Source: a bacterium (GTDB lineage: Bacteria > RUG730 > JAAEPJ01). From it: a stretch of DNA of 49,700 nucleotides. Shown in pieces: positions 8,595 to 16,111 of this stretch. The notes under the pieces were generated by a model that worked only from the letters and a program-made list of their open reading frames with translations, did not search any database and was not told where the DNA came from. The position numbers were made by a program, and so were the translations under genes. Where the stretch lies: positions 1 through 49,700 of the forward strand of contig JAAEPJ010000116.1 of NCBI GenBank assembly GCA_024222485.1, written 5' to 3'. Position 1 is the stretch's first letter. Each line of letters starts with the position of its first letter.

Positions 8595-9911
8595 TTATCC
8601 TATAATGATTTTTTCCTCAGGATACTTATAATTTAATCCTTTGTAATTAACAAAAAAACCCGAAACAATCAAAAGTGGTGCTATTCGACCTGTTAACATT
8701 AACACCATTAATAATATTTTACTACAATTCGATAAATCTTCAGTAATCCCACAAGATAAACCAACAGTTCCAAATGCTGAAACAATCTCAAATAACCCAG
8801 ATTTAAAGCTACAATTTTCGACTAGCATTAATGTTAAAGTAAATACTGCAATAATTATTAAAGCAGAAAAAAATAACACCCACGCTCTTTCTATAATTTT
8901 ATCTTCTAACCTACGATAAAAAATCGAAACATGTTTCTCACCCTTAAACATCGCCTTAAAAGAACATAAAACAGTAACAAAAGTTGTCGTCTTAATCCCA
9001 CCGCCAGTCCCTGCAGGTGATGCTCCTATAAACATTAAAATCATGCATAAAAATAAATTAAAATTCGTATAATTATTCACACTAACAATATTAAACCCAG
9101 CAGTTCTTGCTGTTACAGAATGGAAAAATGAAGTCAAAATTTTACTAAACAAAGGGAAGTTCCCAATCGTTGCCGTATTGGAATACTCCATTATAAAAAA
9201 CATAATGAAAGGGAGTAAAATAAAATAAAGACTAAAGTAAAGGACAAACTTAGAATGATAACTTATCTTCTTAAATTTGCGGTAGTTTATTAAATCATAA
9301 AGCACCACAAAGCCTATTCCACCTAAAATAATTAAAAAAGACATGACCAAAATAGTAGAAATATGATCAGAAAACAATAGCAATCCAGTAGAAAAAAGAC
9401 TAAACCCTGCATTACAAAAAGCACTAATTGCATGGAAAATAGCAAAATAAATTGATTTGGAGCCTAACAATGGGTACCAAAAATAACTTAAAAGGACTGC
9501 ACCAATCGTTTCAATTACAAGCGTGATCAAAATGACATATTTGACAAAACCCATCAAATCATCCATTGATAGTCGCCCTATTGAAGACTGTGTTGCTAGT
9601 TTTTGGCTGATACTGAGCCGTTTCTTGATTAAAGCCAACATCAAGACAGCTATAGTCATATAACCAAGTCCACCAATTTGAATCAAAAATAAAATAACGA
9701 GTTGTCCGGGAAATGTAAAATAAGTACCAATATTAACAGTCGTAAGACCTGTAACACAAACACTAGAAAAAGCAGTAAACAGTGTATCCACAAAAGAATA
9801 TGCGATATCAGGCTGTCGCATAAAAGAGAAGCTAAGTAAAGAGGCACCAATAAAAATGATGCTAAGGAATCCGGCTATTAGCTTAATAGCCGGATTCTCG
9901 TTTTTATTCAT
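8595..9911 (-). CDS. ktrB: K+ transporter membrane subunit KtrB
   Basis: 438 residues, four repeated helix-pore-helix units of the TrkH/KtrB superfamily. The four filter loops are recognisable around SSVCVTGLTTVN, SAFCNAGFS, TARTAGFN and SAFGTVGLSCG, each with the central glycine that coordinates K+. The start is supported by the family's N-terminal pattern (NPAIKLIAGFLS, resembling the usual SPA-x-L-I-x-x-GF). It begins only 4 bases after the rplT stop, so it is probably expressed with the ribosomal operon. The first codons carry a perfect 14-bp hairpin (see 9867-9897). Confidence 0.94.
   Translation of the reverse strand: MNKNENPAIKLIAGFLSIIFIGASLLSFSFMRQPDIAYSFVDTLFTAFSSVCVTGLTTVNIGTYFTFPGQLVILFLIQIGGLGYMTIAVLMLALIKKRLSISQKLATQSSIGRLSMDDLMGFVKYVILITLVIETIGAVLLSYFWYPLLGSKSIYFAIFHAISAFCNAGFSLFSTGLLLFSDHISTILVMSFLIILGGIGFVVLYDLINYRKFKKISYHSKFVLYFSLYFILLPFIMFFIMEYSNTATIGNFPLFSKILTSFFHSVTARTAGFNIVSVNNYTNFNLFLCMILMFIGASPAGTGGGIKTTTFVTVLCSFKAMFKGEKHVSIFYRRLEDKIIERAWVLFFSALIIIAVFTLTLMLVENCSFKSGLFEIVSAFGTVGLSCGITEDLSNCSKILLMVLMLTGRIAPLLIVSGFFVNYKGLNYKYPEEKIIIG
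9867..9897 (-). promoter_or_regulatory. 14-bp perfect hairpin inside the ktrB start region
   Basis: Arms GAATCCGGCTATTA and TAATAGCCGGATTC are perfect complements around a 3-base loop. The hairpin begins 15 bases after the ktrB start and 19 bases after the rplT stop region, and encodes ktrB residues about 5-15. No T-tract follows on the minus strand. It could shield the rplT mRNA end, reduce ktrB translation or attenuate transcription. Its strength is unusual for this AT-rich region. Confidence 0.6.
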
Positions 9912-9915
9912 AAGT

Positions 9916-10275
9916 TTAGGAACCTATTGCTTCTTTAGCTTTTTCTACTAATTTCCCAAAAGTTTCAATATCTTTAAGCGCAATTTCAGCAAGCATTTTT
10001 CTATTAATAATTACACCCGCTTTTTTCAGTCCTGAAATAAACTTACTGTAACTCATGTCATACAACCTTGCTGCGGCATTTATCCTCTGAATCCAAAGCG
10101 CACGAAAATCTCTTTTTTTCTGTTTTCTATCTCTGTAAGCATATTGTAATCCTTTCTCAACCTGCTCAACAACATGTCGCCATAAATTATTCTTACCCAA
10201 ACGATAGCCTTTCGCTTGTTTAAAGTATTTCTTTTTTCTTTTTAATGTGGACATTCCACCCTTAACTCTAGGCAT
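9916..10275 (-). CDS. rplT: 50S ribosomal protein L20
   Basis: 119 residues, typical for bL20. N-terminal MPRVKGG and the basic helix KRKKKYFKQAKGYRLGKNN are the conserved rRNA-binding tail, and the globular part carries RRDFRALWIQRINAA-like sequence (here KRDFRALWIQRINAAAR). bL20 is essential for early 50S assembly and in several bacteria represses its own operon by binding the leader RNA. GGAGGAAG precedes the ATG. Order infC, (extra gene), rpmI, rplT is the conserved IF3 operon. Confidence 0.98.
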   Translation of the reverse strand: MPRVKGGMSTLKRKKKYFKQAKGYRLGKNNLWRHVVEQVEKGLQYAYRDRKQKKRDFRALWIQRINAAARLYDMSYSKFISGLKKAGVIINRKMLAEIALKDIETFGKLVEKAKEAIGS

Positions 10276-10301
10276 TAATCTTCCTCCAGATTTTAGCTAT
10301 A

Positions 10302-10320
10302 AAGAGAGGATCCCCTCTCT
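10302..10320. repeat. short stem-loop between rpmI and rplT
   Basis: Arms AGAGAGG and CCTCTCT (7 bp) enclose a small loop with ATCC. It lies in the 56-base gap between rpmI and rplT and ends about 27 bases before the rplT start. It may tune L20 expression; no other signal was seen. A similar GAGG..CCTC stem occurs before nrdB. Confidence 0.4.
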
Positions 10321-10331
10321 CTTTTAAATTC

Positions 10332-10529
10332 TTATTTATACGGAATAAGCTTTTTCATATTTTTAGCATCCGCGCCAAATAATCTTCCTTCTTTTCTAAG
10401 ATTTCTCATTTTTTTTGACGACTTTTTCGTCAAAATATGTCTGGCAAAAGCTTTCTTTCTTTTAATCTTTCCTGACTTAGTCAAATTAAATCTCTTTTTT
10501 GCACCACTATGTGACTTAATCTTTCCCAT
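10332..10529 (-). CDS. rpmI: 50S ribosomal protein L35
   Basis: 65 residues, typical of bL35: MGKIKSHSGAKKRF at the N-terminus, then KRKKAFARHIL and a basic C-terminus. It binds 23S rRNA. Two ATG codons in a row follow GGGAG; the second (10529) is chosen as it has the better spacing and gives the family N-terminus (MxK-x-K-x-HSG). Part of the IF3 operon. Confidence 0.97.
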   Translation of the reverse strand: MGKIKSHSGAKKRFNLTKSGKIKRKKAFARHILTKKSSKKMRNLRKEGRLFGADAKNMKKLIPYK

Positions 10530-10594
10530 CATTTTTCTCCCTTATTTTAATTATAAAGCCTCGGTAACGACTGAGACTCCTGCTAATTTTTTAG

Positions 10595-10810
10595 CTATAT
10601 AAACTTTGAATACAAAAAATTACCCAAATATACACCAATGAATCCACAAATCATAGCAATAACAATCTGAAATGATCCATGTTTTTTCTCACCTTTTTTA
10701 ATATTAATGCCTCCAAGCACAATCCCTGCAACCGCCATAGGAACCGGCAAAATTAAAAGTGAAGAAAAAGAAATAATATAACCCCACTGGGTAAAAGTTA
10801 AATTTCTCAT
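10595..10810 (-). CDS. small two-helix membrane protein (DUF4190-like)
   Basis: 71 residues. Two hydrophobic helices (about residues 6-33 and 45-66) flank a short basic loop NIKKGEKKHG. The pattern GIVLGGINIKKGEKKHG resembles DUF4190 proteins, whose role is unknown. The ATG at 10810 is preferred to an upstream start (10846) because AAAGGAT lies about 9 bases before it and the extra residues are polar and non-conserved. The gene is inserted between infC and rpmI, which are adjacent in most bacteria. Confidence 0.65.
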   Translation of the reverse strand: MRNLTFTQWGYIISFSSLLILPVPMAVAGIVLGGINIKKGEKKHGSFQIVIAMICGFIGVYLGNFLYSKFI

Positions 10811-10856
10811 TACAAAAGATCCTTTATTTTGAGAGTCATAAAACAACCAAAACCTT

Positions 10857-11399
10857 CTATTTCTTAGGCACGAGCATTAAAAGCATTGAGTTCCCAGATA
10901 AAGGAGACCTCTCCTCAACATCACAGATATCCTCATTCATTTTAACAACTTTCTCCAAAATTTCCCGCCCCTTTTCCGTGTGTAACCTTTGCCTCCCAAA
11001 AAATCGCATAACAACCTTGACCTTGTCTTTGTTATCGATAAATTTTCTCAGGTTCTTCATTTTAACTTCAAGATCATGGACATCTATATTTGGTTTAAGT
11101 TGAATCTCTTTTAACGAAACATTTTTCTGTTTTTTCTTATTCTTTTTCTTTTGTTTCTCTTGCTCATATATATATTTGCCATAATCAATAATTTTGGCAA
11201 CAGGAGGTATTGCTTTATCCGCAATAATAACGAGATCCAGACCTCTTCCCTTAGCTTCTTTTAAAGCGTCCTCTTTAGAAATAATACCAAGCATTTCACC
11301 TTCACCAGTCACAACCCGCATTTCAGGAAAATAAATTCTTTCATTCATCAAAACTTTATCTCGTTTTTGACCTTTTTGTCTAAAATCTTTCCTACTTAT
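10857..11399 (-). CDS. infC: translation initiation factor IF-3, AUA start
   Basis: 180 residues from the proposed start. The N-domain (to about 80, with MNERIYFPEMRVV and LGIISKEDALKEAKGRGLDLV), lysine-rich linker and C-domain (VKMKNLRKFIDNKDKVKVVMRFFGRQ) are all present. IF3 binds the 30S subunit and discriminates against non-standard start codons. The only ATG in reach (11348) would drop the N-terminus and has no ribosome site. AGGAGGAG (11406-11413) sits 6 bases before an in-frame ATA at 11399-11397, an in-frame TAG lies just upstream, and no stop intervenes. infC starts at AUU, AUC or AUA in many bacteria, which gives IF3 negative feedback on itself; that mechanism is known, its use here is inferred. 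Confidence 0.92.
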   Translation of the reverse strand: MSRKDFRQKGQKRDKVLMNERIYFPEMRVVTGEGEMLGIISKEDALKEAKGRGLDLVIIADKAIPPVAKIIDYGKYIYEQEKQKKKNKKKQKNVSLKEIQLKPNIDVHDLEVKMKNLRKFIDNKDKVKVVMRFFGRQRLHTEKGREILEKVVKMNEDICDVEERSPLSGNSMLLMLVPKK

Positions 11400-11684
11400 T
11401 GTAGTCTCCTCCTATAGATAGTTTGTTATCAATAAATGACTTTAGTTAGTTTGTAACTCTCTTACTTTTCTTCAGTTATTATATAACGAACTTATATTAT
11501 ATCCCAAACCTTTTAAAACCAATAAAGACGACCTCGCTAACATACAAGATCGTCTTTATTATAAATAATGTGCCACAATACAGCTTAAAATTATAATAAA
11601 AACCTTTTTGCCTGTTTGCTGAAGGTGAAGACCTTTGCCTTACTTGTAAGGATAGAAACATCAAACTTAGTGTCTCTATAGTAA
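11400..11684 (-). promoter_or_regulatory. long structured leader of infC
   Basis: About 285 bases separate the predicted transcription start (near 11684) from the infC start. The leader has a hairpin with 11-bp perfect arms (AATAAAGACGA, 11521-11531, and its complement 11550-11560; 18-base loop) and a smaller palindrome at 11638-11651 (CCTTAC-TT-GTAAGG). No open frame with a ribosome site was found in it. In Bacillus a long infC leader is bound by L20; an analogous control is inferred, not shown. Confidence 0.5.
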
Positions 11685-11690
11685 AATAGA

Positions 11691-11719
11691 CTTATACCCT
11701 AATCTAAAACATCTGTCAA
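11691..11719 (-). promoter_or_regulatory. sigma70 promoter of the IF3 operon
   Basis: On the minus strand TTGACA (11719-11714), a 17-bp spacer and TATAAG (11696-11691) form a nearly ideal promoter. It overlaps the region just after the stop of the flavodoxin-fold gene and would start transcription about 285 bases before infC. Confidence 0.75.
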
Positions 11720-11732
11720 GAAATTTATTTAA

Positions 11733-12320
11733 TTAATCATTAAAAAGGTATGCAATCCCTTTCTTAACCTGATTTTTTATCTTGCTCTTCTTAAGCTCAG
11801 TTAGATTAGCTGCGCCACCAATGCTAAATGCTCGCGACTTGATTCCACAAAACCCCAAAATATCTTTTTTTATATTCCGTAAACTTCTATTGGATGCCAG
11901 CAACCAAATAAAAAACTTAGGTGCTCCTGTATTTGTAAAAATAACAGCCTTTCTCCCTTTAAGAAGACCAAAATACATCCCTCTTTTATTAAACCTAAAT
12001 CCAAAACCCTTAACCAAAACTCTATCAAACAATCCCTTTAAAATAGCAGGCATATTCTGCCACCAAGTAGGATAAATAAAAATAAGCTTATTAGCAGCAG
12101 AAATCTTTAATTGAATTTCTTTATTTTCTAAAGAGAGTTCATCATGACCACTACTATAATGCTCTTTCGGCAGAAGGAGTGGATTATAATTCATCTCATA
12201 TAAGTCTAAAACCTCAAATTCCCTCCCTAAATTATCCAACCTTTCACAGGTATTTTTTAAAAAACAACCCGAAAATCCATCTTTATTAGGATGTGCATAA
12301 AAGATTAAAACTTTATCCAT
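11733..12320 (-). CDS. NAD(P)H quinone oxidoreductase, flavodoxin-2 fold
   Basis: 195 residues, matching the KefF/NQO1 flavodoxin-2 family: FMN-binding start VLIFYAHPNKDGFS (residues 4-17), the conserved IFIYPTWWQNMPAILKGLFDRV block (about 80-101) and VIFTNTGAP (about 126-134). These enzymes use FMN or FAD and NAD(P)H for two-electron reduction of quinones, or act as regulatory partners of K+ efflux channels. The ribosome site is AAGGAG. It starts 4 bases after the thrS stop, so it is cotranscribed with thrS. The substrate is unknown; a link to the ktr genes downstream would be speculation. Confidence 0.85.
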   Translation of the reverse strand: MDKVLIFYAHPNKDGFSGCFLKNTCERLDNLGREFEVLDLYEMNYNPLLLPKEHYSSGHDELSLENKEIQLKISAANKLIFIYPTWWQNMPAILKGLFDRVLVKGFGFRFNKRGMYFGLLKGRKAVIFTNTGAPKFFIWLLASNRSLRNIKKDILGFCGIKSRAFSIGGAANLTELKKSKIKNQVKKGIAYLFND

Positions 12321-12324
12321 TGAC

Positions 12325-14052
12325 TCACTCCTTATGCCTACTTTTTTTTGCTATTATTTCAATAAGTTCCGCTAAACTCGTGAGATCAAGAATCTTATTG
12401 TCACGCGCTCTCACAGCAATGCTACCATTCTCAACCTCTTTTTCTCCAAGAACAATCATATAGGGTATCTTATCAAGCTGTGCTTCTCTAATCTTATACC
12501 CCAATTTTGCTGATTGTAACTTAAGTTTAGCCCTAACACCACTTGAAACAAGCTTATCACAAATAATTCGAGCATACTCATTCTGCTTATCTGTCACCGT
12601 TAAAACACGAACTTGCTCTGGTGCAAGCCACACAGGAAATGCCCCATTATAATGCTCGATCAAAATACCAAAAAATCTTTCAATAGACCCTAAAAGTGCC
12701 CGATGAATCATAAATGGTCGATGTTTTTCTCCATCATTGCCAATATAGATCATATCAAACCTTTCCGGTAAATTAAAATCAAACTGGATAGTAGAACACT
12801 GCCATTCACGACCAATTGCATCCTTAATCTTAACATCAATCTTAGGTCCGTAAAATGCACCGCCCCCTTCATCAACCTCATAATCAAGACCAAATGCTTT
12901 AATGGAATTCTCAAGTGCTTGCTCAGCCTGAACCCATCGCTCTTTCTCCCCTACAAACTTTTGGGAAGGTCTAGTCGATAAAAATATTTTATACTCAGAA
13001 AAACCAAATTTCCTAAGCATATCAAGACAAAACTCTAAAACACGCTTAATTTCACCCTCCATCTGCATAGCCGTACAAACAATATGTGCATCATCCTGTG
13101 TAAAACCCCTTGCACGCATCAAGCCATGCAAAACTCCACTTTTTTCATAACGATAAACTGTGCCCAACTCTGCCCACCTAAGCGGTAAATCTCTAAAGGA
13201 GTATAGAGTACTCTTATAAATTAAAATATGAAAAGGACAGTTCATTGGTCGAATAAAATAATCCTGAGAATCCACCTGCATTGCTGAATACATATTTTCA
13301 TTATAAAAGCCTAAATGCCCGCTAGTATCCCAAAGCTGTGCCTTCCCTAAATGAGGGGTATAAAGAAGCTCGTAGCCAGCTTTAAAATGTTCGTCTTTCC
13401 AAAAGGTCTCAAGCAAATGACGAATATGTGCCCCCTTAGGATGCCATAAAACTAAACCTGAACCAGCCTCATCATTAATACTAAAAAGATCTAAATGTTT
13501 CCCAATGACCCGATGATCCCGCTTTCTAGCTTCCTCTAAAAACGCTAAATGTGCTACCAAATCTTCTTTCGTAGTAAATGCTGTTCCGTAAATACGCTGC
13601 AACATCGGTTTTTTTTCATCCCCACGCCAATAAGCTCCAGCAATGCTCAATAGTTTAAAATGTTTAAGCTTTGTCGAATACCTCAGATGCGGACCACGAC
13701 AAAGATCAACAAAGTCACCATTCTGATAAAAAGTTACCTCATCATCAGGCAAATCATTAACCAGCTCAACTTTATATTGCTCATTTTGTTCTTCCAGATA
13801 CCTAATCGCCTCTGCTTTTGACCGTGTAAAAGTCTCAAATTTCTGATTGGATTTAGCAATTTTTTTCATCTCAGCTTCGATTTTTCCAAAATCTTCTGGG
13901 ACCAGCTGTTCTGACATATCAAAATCATAATAGAATCCATTTTCAATAGCCGGACCAATACCCAGCTTCGTTTCAGGATAAAGTTTTTTTACTGCCGCAG
14001 CTAGAATATGTGAAGCAGAATGTCTTAAAATTTCTAAATCATTATTTTGCAT
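12325..14052 (-). CDS. thrS: threonyl-tRNA synthetase lacking the TGS domain
   Basis: 575 residues, a class II synthetase that charges tRNA-Thr. It begins directly in the editing domain (HSASH at about residues 11-15 and the DLCRGPH block near 116, which form the zinc-like H-x-x-x-H/C-x-x-x-H site), then the catalytic core with motif 2 near EKSGVLHGLMRARGFTQDD and motif 3 near HRALLGSIERFFG (about 446), and the anticodon-binding domain. The about 60-residue N-terminal TGS domain usual in bacteria is absent; no coding sequence for it precedes the start. Of two ATGs, 14052 is chosen because AAAGG lies 8 bases before it. Confidence 0.96.
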   Translation of the reverse strand: MQNNDLEILRHSASHILAAAVKKLYPETKLGIGPAIENGFYYDFDMSEQLVPEDFGKIEAEMKKIAKSNQKFETFTRSKAEAIRYLEEQNEQYKVELVNDLPDDEVTFYQNGDFVDLCRGPHLRYSTKLKHFKLLSIAGAYWRGDEKKPMLQRIYGTAFTTKEDLVAHLAFLEEARKRDHRVIGKHLDLFSINDEAGSGLVLWHPKGAHIRHLLETFWKDEHFKAGYELLYTPHLGKAQLWDTSGHLGFYNENMYSAMQVDSQDYFIRPMNCPFHILIYKSTLYSFRDLPLRWAELGTVYRYEKSGVLHGLMRARGFTQDDAHIVCTAMQMEGEIKRVLEFCLDMLRKFGFSEYKIFLSTRPSQKFVGEKERWVQAEQALENSIKAFGLDYEVDEGGGAFYGPKIDVKIKDAIGREWQCSTIQFDFNLPERFDMIYIGNDGEKHRPFMIHRALLGSIERFFGILIEHYNGAFPVWLAPEQVRVLTVTDKQNEYARIICDKLVSSGVRAKLKLQSAKLGYKIREAQLDKIPYMIVLGEKEVENGSIAVRARDNKILDLTSLAELIEIIAKKSRHKE

Positions 14053-14116
14053 TTTCATCGCCTTTGTAATTTTCTTATTTTAATTTTAAATAAATCTAAC
14101 CAACTTTTTTTATTCC

Positions 14117-14141
14117 AAAAAATAAAAAATAGCAAAGCTAT
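14117..14141 (-). terminator. weak terminator-like element after gltD
   Basis: On the minus strand ATAGC-TTT-GCTAT (5-bp stem) is followed by a 12-base T-rich run. The stem is short, so termination may be partial. It lies in the 144 bases between gltD and thrS. Confidence 0.35.
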
Positions 14142-14196
14142 AGCGTTAATGTATGCGTTAAACCCAAAACAGCAGAAATGGAAAACAACAAAACGC

Positions 14197-15639
14197 TTAT
14201 TTTGCTGACAAATATTTAACTATACTCCGTACAGCAGCCTTCCCTGCCCCCATAGCGGCAATAACCGTTGCGGCTCCAGTCGTGATATCTCCTCCTGCAA
14301 AGACACCCGCAACACTTGTTTGCATGTTTTCATCTATTACAATATGTTGTTTTTTATTAAGCGTAACTCCTAAGCATTTTGCCAAGGTAGGATTAGAGCT
14401 CTGACCAATAGCAACCACTGCCGTATCAACATCAATAACCTCAGACTCACCTGTTTGCTTAGGCATCTTCCTACCGAGATTATCAACTTCATCCGTAAGC
14501 ACCATTTTAGCAACCTTTACGCCTTTAAGCTTTCCTGCATTATCACCAATGAACTCAAGTGGAGTCATTAAAAATTTAAAAATAACACCCTCATCTCCAG
14601 CATGACTCATTTCTTCATGCCTAGCAGGAACCTCATCTTCTGTCCTTCGGTATACGATATAAACTGTCTTAAAACCTATCCTACGCAATGTTCTTGCCGA
14701 ATCCATTGCAACATCCCCTGCACCAATGACTAAAGCTCGATCGCCAATATTAATCGGGTTATCAACTAAAGCAGAATTACCTGCATTCATAAGAGTAACT
14801 CTAGTTAAAAAATCATTGGCTGTATAAATACCACTTAAGTCCTCATTGGGAATATTTAAAGAATAGGGAGCACCAGCACCAGTTGAAACAAAAAATGCCT
14901 CAAAACCTAATTCTTTTAAATCATGCAAAGTAAGAGTCTTTCCTATCGCAGTATTTGTTTTAAATTTAACCCCTAAACTTTTTAAGTATTCGATTTCGGA
15001 GCTTAATATCTCAGCAGGCAACCTAAATATTGGAATTCCATAACTTAAAACGCCCCCCAAAGCATGCCAAGCCTCAAATACTGTAACATTATACCCCATT
15101 TTAGCACAGTCCCCTGCACAGGCAAGCCCTGCTGGGCCTGAACCAAAAATCGCTACTTTTTTTACTGACGACACGCTATCTCCAGTATGCGTAACGGATT
15201 CTTTTTCTTCTAAGCTATGCTTTAACTTAATACCGCAGGAGGCCTCCAGCTCACAGGGTTCCTTCACATTCTTGCGTGCCCAATCTGCGACAAAACGCTC
15301 TAGGTTCCCAATAGCAACAGGTTCACCCTTAATGCCTACGATACAACTACCTTCACATTGTTTTTCCTGAGAACAAACACGACCGGTAACACCAGGCAAA
15401 GCATTTCTATTTGTAATAACCTGATAGGCTGCTTTAAAATCTCTCTCCGCAATTTTTTTAATAAAACCCGGAATATCAATACTTACAGGACAACCACCCA
15501 TACAAAGCGGGTTTTTACAATGCAAGCATCTCTTAGCTTCTAAAATAGCTTCCTCTTCCGTGTAGCCTAATGTTACTTCATCAAAATTATTCGCCCTTAT
15601 TTTAGGATCTTGCTCCCTCATTGATTGTCTTTTTTTCAT
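14197..15639 (-). CDS. gltD: NADPH-dependent glutamate synthase small subunit-like flavoprotein
   Basis: 480 residues. The N-terminal part binds two [4Fe-4S] clusters (CLHCKNPLCMGGCP at about residues 38-51 and C-x-x-x-x-x-C-x-x-x-C in VCSQEKQCEGSCI near 93-105), followed by an FAD site (VAIFGSGPAGLACAGDCA, about 168) and an NADPH site (ALVIGAGDVAMDSART, about 307). The family feeds electrons from NADPH to GltB, or forms part of NfnAB or sulfide dehydrogenase. No large subunit or NfnA-like partner is adjacent, so the true partner is unknown. AAGGTG precedes the ATG. A structured element lies upstream (15662-15748). Confidence 0.9.
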   Translation of the reverse strand: MKKRQSMREQDPKIRANNFDEVTLGYTEEEAILEAKRCLHCKNPLCMGGCPVSIDIPGFIKKIAERDFKAAYQVITNRNALPGVTGRVCSQEKQCEGSCIVGIKGEPVAIGNLERFVADWARKNVKEPCELEASCGIKLKHSLEEKESVTHTGDSVSSVKKVAIFGSGPAGLACAGDCAKMGYNVTVFEAWHALGGVLSYGIPIFRLPAEILSSEIEYLKSLGVKFKTNTAIGKTLTLHDLKELGFEAFFVSTGAGAPYSLNIPNEDLSGIYTANDFLTRVTLMNAGNSALVDNPINIGDRALVIGAGDVAMDSARTLRRIGFKTVYIVYRRTEDEVPARHEEMSHAGDEGVIFKFLMTPLEFIGDNAGKLKGVKVAKMVLTDEVDNLGRKMPKQTGESEVIDVDTAVVAIGQSSNPTLAKCLGVTLNKKQHIVIDENMQTSVAGVFAGGDITTGAATVIAAMGAGKAAVRSIVKYLSAK

Positions 15640-16111
15640 TTACATTCACCTTCAACATTATCTAAGGATTCTTTCTCCTTAGCCCTATAAGCATGTCACC
15701 TTGTAGTGATCTTGCAAAATCTAAGCCAGAGGCTTCAAATTTTAGATCATCAAAACAACTAAAACCTTAATAATTTCAAAAATAAAAACAAAGCTCCCTA
15801 AACCAAACGACAGTCATCTTATGACAACTCAAAAGTATCTCTGTATTTTTTTATTTAGTTTACAAAAAAATTACGACTAATTAAAGAAAAGGTTTTTCTT
15901 GACAGAAAAATTCAAATAAATAAGATCATAAAGGAAAGGAAATGATTTATCTTTATTAAAATTATTCTCCTTATATTAAACAGCTTCGTTAAAATTACTA
16001 TAATACATAATTTCATTAGCAATATCCTTGTTAAGAAGAAATTCTATTTGGAGAACTGTCGAAGTTAAAATTATAGTTTCAAAACCTTGTAAAAAAATAA
16101 AAGGGAAAAAC
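15640..16111. other. divergent intergenic region with inverted repeats and promoter-like boxes
   Basis: 472 bases between gltD (-) and the epimerase gene (+). It holds a 7-bp hairpin (CTAAGGA/TCCTTAG, 15662-15682) and a 41-base imperfect stem at 15708-15748 (GATCT/AGATC outside, AAAAT/ATTTT, then AAGCC/GGCTT around AGA), both in the gltD leader. On the plus strand TTGACA (15899-15904) with TAAGAT 16 bases on, and a perfect TATAAT at 15999-16004, are promoter candidates for the epimerase. No gene was found. Confidence 0.5.

Noticed and set aside
16028-16111. Upstream extension of the epimerase gene
   Set aside because: The added residues are basic and not of the family, and a good ribosome site lies before ATG 16112.
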